Shown here piece by piece: positions 1 to 4,876 of a stretch of DNA of 6,881 nt. The notes beneath the pieces are model-generated. The model had not been told where the DNA came from. It searched no databases and was given only the letters and a program-made list of their open reading frames with translations. How positions within the stretch are numbered: position 1 is the first letter of the stretch; each line of letters opens with the position of its first letter. This DNA is from Thermoplasmata archaeon (lineage in GTDB: Archaea > Thermoplasmatota > Thermoplasmata > SG8-5), in assembly GCA_030655715.1 (NCBI GenBank), contig JAUSPR010000272.1:1-6881 (forward strand), read 5' to 3'. The translations under genes were made by a program, and so were the position numbers.

Positions 1-3000
1 ATTTTACTGTAAAGGTGGAGATACCTGCAAACGCAACAGTCGGAGCATCTGACACGGCCACGATAACTGCCACATCTCAGAATGATTCAAATGTTTCTGA
101 CGCGTCAACCATTACCACATTCGTAAATGCTGTCCACAACATCGACAAGGACATCTGGTATCCCACAATCCAGGAGGCAGTCGATAATGCGGACCCGGGC
201 AATCATCTCTGGGCGAGGAACGGCACACATTATGAACATGTAGTGATCGAAAAAGCCATCACTCTCACAGGCGAAGATAAGAATACCACGATTATTGACG
301 GAGGAAAGATAGGCCGTGTTGTATCCATATACTCATCATCAAATTCCACAAATTCTTCAAATATGGTTACGATTTCCGGCTTCACTATAAAAAACAGTGG
401 AGATAACGGGGATGATGCAGGTATATACTTGGATAATGCTGACAATTGCATAATTGAGAACAATATTCTGAAAGGAAATTATTGGGGTATCTTTCTACGG
501 TGGGAGGCCGATGGCAACACAATAACACACAATAGCATATCGAACAATAGGCATGGCGTCAGGATCTATGATTACTCTTCTGGAAATACTATAGAATATA
601 ATACCATCACCTCAAACGATGATTATGGAGTTTACCTCAATTGGAACGCAGATGACAACACTATCTCACACAACACCATATCGAACAACAGATATGGCAT
701 CTTCCTCGACTCCTCGAGTGGCAACACCATAACGAATAACAATATCACCTCAAATAACGGGAATGGGATATACCTCAATTGGAATGCCAACGGCAATAAT
801 ATTACCTATAATAACATCTCATCTAACAGCGATTGGGGAATAACAATCACTGAATCCTCAAGTGGAAACCTCATAGAAAACAATTCCATATCGAAGAATT
901 ATGGTGGCATTCGACTTGATTGGAACGCTTACAATAACACCATATCACATTGCAACATACTAGCAAATTCTTGGTGCGGCGTGTATATGCATGATACTTC
1001 GAACAACTCCGTCACTCAATGCAATATCCTGTCCAATCACGATTATGGGATTATAAACAATTATTGTGATTACAATCAAATACATCACAATAATATAGCC
1101 GACAGTTCGACAAACGGCTATGAGTATGTCGAAACAAATACCAGCACGAACACCTGGGATGACAATTACCCCTCTGGAGGCAATTACTGGGGAGATTATA
1201 CAGGTAACGATTTCTACTCCGGCCCGAACCAGGACATTTCAGGATTCGACGGCATCGGAGACACGCCCTATGACATAATCGGCGGAGACAATCAGGACCA
1301 TTACCCGTTTGTCAATACCGTACAGGGTGCAGGGCCTCAGGTTGAAAACGATACCGCGCCGCCAGAGCATTCTAATGAGTTTCCGCCACCTTCGGGGCTT
1401 ACAAATGACGCCACGCCTACGATTTCTGTCTGGCTCTATGATAATTCCTGGGTAAACGAATCCACCATCAAGCTCTATGTGAACGGATATTCGGTTAAGA
1501 CCGCGAAGGCCTTGAAGTCAGACGGGTACAAGGTCTATTTCAATGTCTCCTACACCCACGATTCCGGGTTCAATGATGGGGATTTAATCACATGCAGGAT
1601 TGTCGCAAAGGATATTTTCGGAAATCTGGTGGATTATACCTGGCAGTTCACTATTGACCTCACGGCACCCTATGTGATTTCCTGTTATCCGTCTGACGGG
1701 GCAATGAATGTCTCCAGGACCACACCCATAAACGTGACCTTCAGCGAGCCTATGGACAAAGCCTCTGCCGAGGCGGCGTTCTCAATATCGCCGTTCGCGA
1801 GCGGCTCCTTTTCCTGGGACGGGAACACTATGACATACACTCTGAACTCGGAACTCGCACCGGAAACGACATACAACATCACCATTGGCACAGGAGCCAA
1901 AGACCTGGCTGGCAACAACATGGCAGCCCCACATTCCTGGCAGTTCACAACCGAAGAAGCTCAAATAAGGATTTATCATGCACCAGTATCAAGTGCAGAA
2001 CTTGGGGAGAACATAACTATTGAGTGCATCGTCGAAACAAACGGCAACAGTTCGGTGGTTAACTGCACCATATATTACATAGGGGTGGGCGGCACAGATT
2101 ATATATCTGTAAGCATGACATTGGTCTCTGGCGATGCGATTAATGGCACTTGGAGTGCCACTATTCCCGCCCAATCCTCTGTGGGAATACTGAAATACTA
2201 TCTTGAGGCATGGGATAATACTTCAGCAATCGCCACCCATCCCGAGACTGACCCAGTAACTAACCCGCATGAGGTCAGCATAGTAGACACCACACCCCCG
2301 CTTCACAGTAATGAATATCCACCAGACGGGAGCAATATCTCTTATACGAAGGTCACGATTTCCATCGAGATTACAGATATGTCGGCTATCAACACCAACA
2401 GCATAATTCTCTATGTGAACGGTTTCTCTGTTGACTATGTACTGACAGTGATCCCTGGAGGCTACAATGTATCGTACTATCACGAGGCCGGATTCTCAGT
2501 GGGGGAGACGGTCCAATGCAGGATAATAGCCGAGGATGTCCATGGCAATGGGCTCGATTATAGCTGGGCTTTTAAAGTCGTCGTCGATACAGATGCCCCC
2601 TGGATAGTCTCCGTGGACCCCCCAAATGGTACTAGTGGTGTGCCTGTAGATACAAACATAACGGTAACGTTCAGCGAGCCGATGAACAAAACCTCCGCAG
2701 AGCAGGGGTTCAACATTTCACCCTCGGTGGCCGGCAGCTTCTATTGGAGCAATGATACGACAATGACATTCTCACAGTCCTCTCAATTGACCATAAACAC
2801 AATATACACAGTTACGATAGACACAACTGCCAAAGACCTGGCAGGCAACCACATGGAATCCAATTATACTTGGTCCTTTAACACCAATGACATTACACCC
2901 CCGGATCATTTAAATGAGAATCCTGCGATAGACGGTTACACAAGTGATCTGACACCTACGATTTCCGTGCATGTGACAGACACAGCCGGGGTTAATTCCA

Positions 3001-3929
3001 GCACTGTCAAACTGTATGTGAACGGATTCTCGGTCGCTTATGACCTGACCGTGATCACCGATGGCTACAACGTATCATACTGGCATGAAGGAGGCTTCTC
3101 AGAGGGCGACGTTGTGACTTGCAGAATCCTCGCCGAGGACATATTCGGCAACACGCTCGATTTCACATGGCAGTTCACGGTGCTAGACTCTTTCAACATC
3201 TCGCTGCACGCGGGCTGGAACCTCATCTCCCTGCCCCTCATCCAGACCAACACATCGGTCCTCAGCGTCCTCTCATCCATCGACGGCCAGTGGGACGTTG
3301 TAAAGTATTATGATGCAATCACTAAAACCTGGAAATCTTATCGCGTCGGAGCAATGACCAACACCCTCTTTGACCTTGATCGCACCATGGGATTCTGGCT
3401 ACACGCCACCGGGAACACTACTCTGATAGTGTACGGTCAGGCTCCGACCGACACCAATATCACCCTGAAAGCAGGTTGGAACCTGGTCGGATACCCGTCC
3501 ATGAACGGAACCAGGACAATCGCCGATGCCCTGTTCGGGACTGGATATGAAAGAGTGGAAGGCTATGACTCGGCATCACCTTACATCAAGGTGTTGAACG
3601 ATTCATATATAATGCAGCCTGGTGAAGGGTACTGGGTTTATGTGCCGGCTGATACAATGTGGACGGTATCATGTTCCCTGCCGCTATCGGATGATACAAT
3701 TAATGCGGTTGGCGATTCTTCCGAGACCAAAGGCACTGGCAGCGCATTCACACCCGAGACCGAGCATTATGCTTTCCCACTCCCAAGTGACAATATTGGC
3801 ACAATAACCCCGGATGGCTATGAAATACCCGATGCCCGGGCATCTTCGGGCGGACTATCCTTGTTCGCGCTGGCAATGCTATTGGCTGTGGTCGTTCTAG
3901 CTATCCGAAGGCATGAAAAATCACCTTGA
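1..3929 (+). CDS. Large modular cell-surface protein: NosD-type beta-helix, Ig-like/Big_5 repeats, C-terminal membrane anchor (5' partial)
   Basis: The reading frame is open to the window edge. A GTG at 15 is in frame, but the residues before it (FTVK) continue a beta-rich repeat, so the real start and any signal peptide lie upstream. Residue numbers here count from that GTG. Order: 1-37, end of an upstream Ig-like repeat; 41-435, NosD/pectin-lyase-like parallel beta-helix closing with the NYWGDY and GIGDTPY motifs typical of NosD proteins; 448-549 (A1) and 550-646 (B1, Big_5-like, VTFSEPM ... KDLAGN); 648-757 (C, another Ig-like domain); 759-855 (A2); 858-955 (B2); 960-1056 (A3); 1060-1220, two GWNL repeats; an acidic/Thr-rich linker; a TM helix at about 1280-1297 followed by RRHEKSP. 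There are about 40 N-x-S/T sequons, fitting an N-glycosylated exterior protein. By family, such proteins are S-layer, adhesin or glycan-binding surface proteins. The exact ligand cannot be told. No catalytic residues are evident. Confidence 0.92.
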   Translation, partial: FTVKVEIPANATVGASDTATITATSQNDSNVSDASTITTFVNAVHNIDKDIWYPTIQEAVDNADPGNHLWARNGTHYEHVVIEKAITLTGEDKNTTIIDGGKIGRVVSIYSSSNSTNSSNMVTISGFTIKNSGDNGDDAGIYLDNADNCIIENNILKGNYWGIFLRWEADGNTITHNSISNNRHGVRIYDYSSGNTIEYNTITSNDDYGVYLNWNADDNTISHNTISNNRYGIFLDSSSGNTITNNNITSNNGNGIYLNWNANGNNITYNNISSNSDWGITITESSSGNLIENNSISKNYGGIRLDWNAYNNTISHCNILANSWCGVYMHDTSNNSVTQCNILSNHDYGIINNYCDYNQIHHNNIADSSTNGYEYVETNTSTNTWDDNYPSGGNYWGDYTGNDFYSGPNQDISGFDGIGDTPYDIIGGDNQDHYPFVNTVQGAGPQVENDTAPPEHSNEFPPPSGLTNDATPTISVWLYDNSWVNESTIKLYVNGYSVKTAKALKSDGYKVYFNVSYTHDSGFNDGDLITCRIVAKDIFGNLVDYTWQFTIDLTAPYVISCYPSDGAMNVSRTTPINVTFSEPMDKASAEAAFSISPFASGSFSWDGNTMTYTLNSELAPETTYNITIGTGAKDLAGNNMAAPHSWQFTTEEAQIRIYHAPVSSAELGENITIECIVETNGNSSVVNCTIYYIGVGGTDYISVSMTLVSGDAINGTWSATIPAQSSVGILKYYLEAWDNTSAIATHPETDPVTNPHEVSIVDTTPPLHSNEYPPDGSNISYTKVTISIEITDMSAINTNSIILYVNGFSVDYVLTVIPGGYNVSYYHEAGFSVGETVQCRIIAEDVHGNGLDYSWAFKVVVDTDAPWIVSVDPPNGTSGVPVDTNITVTFSEPMNKTSAEQGFNISPSVAGSFYWSNDTTMTFSQSSQLTINTIYTVTIDTTAKDLAGNHMESNYTWSFNTNDITPPDHLNENPAIDGYTSDLTPTISVHVTDTAGVNSSTVKLYVNGFSVAYDLTVITDGYNVSYWHEGGFSEGDVVTCRILAEDIFGNTLDFTWQFTVLDSFNISLHAGWNLISLPLIQTNTSVLSVLSSIDGQWDVVKYYDAITKTWKSYRVGAMTNTLFDLDRTMGFWLHATGNTTLIVYGQAPTDTNITLKAGWNLVGYPSMNGTRTIADALFGTGYERVEGYDSASPYIKVLNDSYIMQPGEGYWVYVPADTMWTVSCSLPLSDDTINAVGDSSETKGTGSAFTPETEHYAFPLPSDNIGTITPDGYEIPDARASSGGLSLFALAMLLAVVVLAIRRHEKSP
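444..1109 (+). repeat. Parallel beta-helix rungs (about ten NosD/PbH1-type repeats of 22-24 residues)
   Basis: Within the surface protein, residues 144-365 break into about ten rungs, each starting with an N-x-I-x-x-N-x-I pattern and ending in a G-(I/V)-x-(I/L) strand. Rungs alternate between two endings: odd rungs end in a Trp-containing motif (RWEAD, LNWNAD, LNWNAN, LDWNAY) and even rungs end in a Ser-rich or short loop (YDYSSG, LDSSSG, TESSSG, HDTSN). The DNA is correspondingly repetitive, with recurring words such as ccatatcgaacaa. This is the core of the pectin-lyase-like fold; NosD-family rungs usually bind carbohydrate or act as a scaffold. Confidence 0.85.
1356..1952 (+). repeat. First copy of a two-domain (A-B) Ig-like module
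   Basis: Residues 448-646 of the surface protein. The A part carries LYVNGYSV, a HDSGF motif, CRIVAKDIFGN and a closing WQF strand. The B part is a Big_5-like domain with VTFSEPM, SAEAAFSISP, and AKDLAGNNM before a closing WQFTT. The same order recurs at 2289-2882, and the A part alone recurs at 2892-3182. Confidence 0.8.
2289..2882 (+). repeat. Second copy of the two-domain (A-B) Ig-like module
   Basis: Residues 759-956. The A part has LYVNGFSV, HEAGF, CRIIAEDVHGN and a closing WAF strand. The B part has VTFSEPMNKTSAEQGFNISP and AKDLAGNHM. It is separated from the first copy by a different Ig-like domain at residues 648-757. The motif-by-motif match with 1356-1952 shows internal duplication. 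Confidence 0.8.
2892..3182 (+). repeat. Third copy of the A domain, without a following B domain
   Basis: Residues 960-1056 repeat the A pattern: PTISVHVTDTAGVNSS, LYVNGFSVAYDLTVI, HEGGF, CRILAEDIFGN and a closing WQFTV. It is closer to A2 than to A1 in the LTVI...GYNVSY segment. It runs directly into the GWNL repeats rather than into a Big_5-like domain. Confidence 0.8.
3192..3674 (+). repeat. Two tandem GWNL-type repeats in the surface protein
   Basis: Residues 1060-1220 hold two related halves about 86 residues apart. Each starts with an N-I-(S/T)-L-x-A-GWNL motif (HAGWNLISLPL and KAGWNLVGYPS) and ends with an aromatic strand (MGFWLHATGNTTLIVYG and EGYWVYVPADTMWTVS). GWNL domains are common near the C-terminus of exported archaeal and bacterial proteins, where their role is poorly defined. 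Confidence 0.7.
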
Positions 3930-3962
3930 AATGATTGCAAAAATTCTTGGTACGATACAATC

Positions 3963-3970
3963 AAAAAAAG
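3963..3970 (-). terminator. Oligo-T terminator of the tRNA-Met gene
   Basis: On the minus strand the discriminator base is followed at once by C and seven T residues. A short T-run after a stable RNA is the usual archaeal transcription stop. No CCA is encoded, so CCA must be added after transcription. Confidence 0.7.
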
Positions 3971-4080
3971 TGCCGAAGACGGGATCTGAACCCGCGGCCT
4001 TCGGATATCTCAGGTAAGACATCCTAGCGTCTCATAAATCCCTATGAGTCCGACGCTCTACCAGGCTGAGCCACTTCGGC
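3971..4080 (-). tRNA. Elongator tRNA-Met (anticodon CAT) with a 36-nt archaeal intron
   Basis: Read on the minus strand: acceptor stem GCCGAAG/CTTCGGC with discriminator A; TG; D arm GCTC-AGCCTGGTA-GAGC; anticodon stem TCGGA/TCCGA with loop CT-CAT-A-A once the intron is removed; variable region AGGCC; T arm GCGGG-TTCAGAT-CCCGT with one G-U pair. Mature length is 74 nt. The TCGGA/TCCGA anticodon stem lacks the three G-C pairs of an initiator tRNA. The acceptor and D-arm sequence resembles archaeal elongator tRNA-Met more than tRNA-Ile2, which also has a CAT gene anticodon. Identity as Met rather than Ile2 is therefore inferred. The gene converges on the surface-protein gene and has its own promoter. 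Confidence 0.95.
4007..4042 (-). other. tRNA intron at position 37/38 with bulge-helix-bulge splice motif
   Basis: The canonical motif can be drawn: exon helix TCGGA/TCCGA, 5' strand central helix CTCA paired with intron TGAG (4012-4009), three-base bulge TA|G at 4044-4042, and three-base bulge AT|A at 4008-4006. Cutting two bases into each bulge removes 36 nt and restores a seven-base anticodon loop. The tRNA splicing endonuclease would be the processing enzyme. The outer intron helix is weak: GG/CC, then an unpaired ATTTA, then TGAGAC/GTCTTA. Confidence 0.9.
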
Positions 4081-4112
4081 AATCTGAATCCTGCGGCTTG
4101 GAAATGGTTAAT

Positions 4113-4127
4113 GATATAAGTCTTTTT
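4113..4127 (-). promoter_or_regulatory. BRE and TATA box of the tRNA-Met gene
   Basis: Minus strand reads AAAAAGA then CTTATATC, a purine-rich BRE followed by an archaeal box A. The TATA centre lies about 36 bases before the tRNA 5' end, which puts the start site about 10 bases upstream of the mature end, normal for an archaeal tRNA that RNase P trims. Confidence 0.65.
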
Positions 4128-4149
4128 GTCATTATTAAATAGATAAAAT

Positions 4150-4170
4150 GGCCAGGGCTTTTCCCTGGTC
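4150..4170. terminator. GC-rich hairpin between the small minus-strand gene and the tRNA promoter
   Basis: GGCCAGGG and CCCTGGTC form an eight-pair stem, including one G-U pair when read on the plus strand, around a five-base loop. On the minus strand it is followed by CATTTTATCTATTT, so it could act as a back-up stop for the gene at 4230-4427 and shield the tRNA promoter from read-through. It could also be a binding site; the direction is not certain. Confidence 0.4.
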
Positions 4171-4188
4171 AACCTTTCCCACTCGGGC

Positions 4189-4201
4189 AAAAAAAAATAA
4201 A
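4189..4201 (-). terminator. Oligo-T terminator of the small membrane protein gene
   Basis: The minus strand reads TTTA followed by nine T residues, 29 bases past the stop codon of the gene ending at 4230. Long T-runs are efficient archaeal terminators. Confidence 0.6.
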
Positions 4202-4229
4202 GAGGGCAGCGGAGATGATTGAACCTGAT

Positions 4230-4427
4230 TTATGCGTAGAATGTCTGTCGGAGTTTTATCTCCTTCTTCATTCTTATCGCGCAGAGCATTACTCCGCATA
4301 TGGTGATTGCATTTCCGGCTATTACGCCGGAGCTGGATGCGAGGCTTAGGTTATCTATTCGAATCGCTGCCGATTCCGAGTCGATACTCGGTATACTCAT
4401 CTCGTATTCGTACCCTCTTTTTGCCAT
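4230..4427 (-). CDS. Small putative single-pass membrane protein, 65 residues, function unknown
   Basis: ATG at 4427 is preceded by GGAGGAGG at a spacing of six bases, by far the best ribosome binding site in the window, which decides this start over the in-frame TTG at 4472. The product begins MAKRGYEYEMSIPSIDSES, a polar N-terminus with several acidic residues. It continues into a hydrophobic stretch at about residues 34-51 (GVIAGNAITICGVMLCAI) followed by the basic RMKKEIKLR, which suggests one membrane helix with the tail inside the cell. Two Cys lie in the hydrophobic segment. Codon choice (ATA, AGA, GGA/GGC) resembles the neighbouring genes and a T-run follows the stop. I do not recognise the family. 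It could still be a chance frame, but start signal, helix and terminator agree. Confidence 0.6.
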   Translation of the reverse strand: MAKRGYEYEMSIPSIDSESAAIRIDNLSLASSSGVIAGNAITICGVMLCAIRMKKEIKLRQTFYA

Positions 4428-4433
4428 GTTTTG

Positions 4434-4441
4434 CCTCCTCC
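4434..4441 (-). promoter_or_regulatory. Strong Shine-Dalgarno sequence of the small gene
   Basis: GGAGGAGG lies six bases before the ATG at 4427. It touches the base of the hairpin at 4442-4470, so folding of that hairpin could affect access of the ribosome. Confidence 0.65.
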
Positions 4442-4470
4442 GCAGGCGATTGTAAAAACCAATCGCCTGC
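4442..4470 (-). promoter_or_regulatory. Perfect 11-bp stem-loop in the leader of the small gene
   Basis: GCAGGCGATTG and CAATCGCCTGC are exact reverse complements around a seven-base loop (GTTTTTA on the minus strand). The 3' arm ends directly at the Shine-Dalgarno sequence. It may be a leader element controlling translation, a transcript-stabilising cap or a DNA operator. The symmetry itself is certain; the role is inferred. Confidence 0.6.
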
Positions 4471-4559
4471 AATGGCGCTGGTTTTCATTTTCTCCTGCAT
4501 TTCTTATCCATGCCCCTTTTTCCATTTTGTCTGCATAGACAATGTAATATTGTTTTTCT

Positions 4560-4573
4560 GAGAATATATACCC
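4560..4573 (-). promoter_or_regulatory. Candidate TATA box for a minus-strand transcript
   Basis: Minus strand reads GGGTATATATTCTC. A start about 25 bases downstream, near 4540, would give the small membrane gene a leader of roughly 110 bases including the 11-bp hairpin. A weaker box (GATAAGA, about 4508-4502) would give a shorter leader starting just before the hairpin. No BRE is evident. Confidence 0.3.
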
Positions 4574-4717
4574 TTGTTGGTCATAACCGGGTTGTACACC
4601 ATCCCCCATGTTTCAGGATTTATGTCTTTTTCTACTGTACAAATGCTGAGATGAATCGGCATGAACAGTAAAAACGTTAGAGATCGCCATGCACCGTGCT
4701 GATATATGTGCATAAAA

Positions 4718-4737
4718 TCAAAACTTTATGGTTTTGA
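4718..4737. repeat. 7-bp inverted repeat (stem-loop)
   Basis: TCAAAAC and GTTTTGA flank a six-base loop. Read on the minus strand, the second arm is followed by TTTTATG, which resembles a weak intrinsic terminator for anything transcribed leftward from the 76-nt element. On the plus strand there is no T-run after it. Confidence 0.4.
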
Positions 4738-4761
4738 CGATCAGGAGCATGGCCTATGGAG

Positions 4762-4837
4762 GTAAACATACAGCCCCGAATTATCTGACATCGTTTCAAA
4801 GCGATAACGTCAGCCACTTTAGGGGCTGATAGTTTAC
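4762..4837. ncRNA. 76-nt nested inverted-repeat element upstream of the alaS promoter; candidate structured RNA or operator
   Basis: Nested pairing is seen directly. Outer arms GTAAAC/GTTTAC (4762-4767, 4832-4837), a 3x3 mismatch loop (ATA/ATA), and arms CAGCCCC/GGGGCTG (4771-4777, 4822-4828). Then comes a 7x8 internal loop, and an apical hairpin CTGAC/GTCAG (4785-4789, 4809-4813) continued by ATCG/CGAT with a three-base AAC bulge and a TCAA loop. The stem-pocket-stem shape recalls an archaeal H/ACA guide, with ATA at 4829 in the place of an ANA box, but I could not place a clear K-turn. Alternatives are a leader from a distal alaS promoter or a binding site for a regulator. Strand is undecided. 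Confidence 0.4.
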
Positions 4838-4839
4838 TA

Positions 4840-4854
4840 CTAAAACTTTAATAG
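4840..4854 (+). promoter_or_regulatory. BRE and TATA box of alaS
   Basis: CTAAAA followed by CTTTAATAG. The TATA centre is about 27 bases before the ATG at 4877, so transcription should begin at or one to two bases before the start codon, the arrangement of a leaderless archaeal gene. The 76-nt inverted repeat ends three bases before this site. Confidence 0.6.
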
Positions 4855-4876
4855 CCCTTTCACATCCCACAATCCG

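Larger units (their letters stand above)
4473..4876. other. Intergenic region without a convincing gene but rich in inverted repeats
   Basis: About 400 bases between the small minus-strand gene and alaS. I see a possible minus-strand TATA box near 4566, a TATA-like TGATATATG at 4700-4708, a 7-bp stem-loop at 4718-4737, a 76-nt structured element at 4762-4837 and the alaS promoter at 4840-4854. Frames of 49-84 codons exist here but lack start signals or family resemblance. Confidence 0.6.

Noticed and set aside
15..17. GTG as the start of the surface-protein gene
   Set aside because: The frame is open upstream and FTVK before the GTG continues a beta-strand repeat; no ribosome binding site or signal peptide follows. 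The gene begins outside the window.
444..1109. Regular repeats as a CRISPR array
   Set aside because: The repeats are degenerate, in frame and encode beta-helix rungs; there are no identical repeats with unique spacers.
4351..4500. 49-codon minus-strand frame overlapping the small membrane gene in another frame
   Set aside because: An internal ATG follows AGGAG at only three bases, but the overlapping 65-residue frame has a far better Shine-Dalgarno sequence, a membrane helix and a terminator. The two are unlikely both to be genes.
4307..4561. 84-codon plus-strand frame
   Set aside because: Antisense to the better supported small membrane protein gene and its hairpin, and it has no start signal.
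4504..4713. 69-codon minus-strand frame in the intergenic region
   Set aside because: No ribosome binding site or suitably placed TATA box, and the product shows no recognisable domain; cannot be supported, although conservation could revive it.
4785..4813. K-turn or box C/D motif in the apical hairpin of the 76-nt element
   Set aside because: The three-base AAC bulge is not followed by tandem G-A pairs and no RTGATGA box is present, so a guide-RNA identity could not be confirmed.
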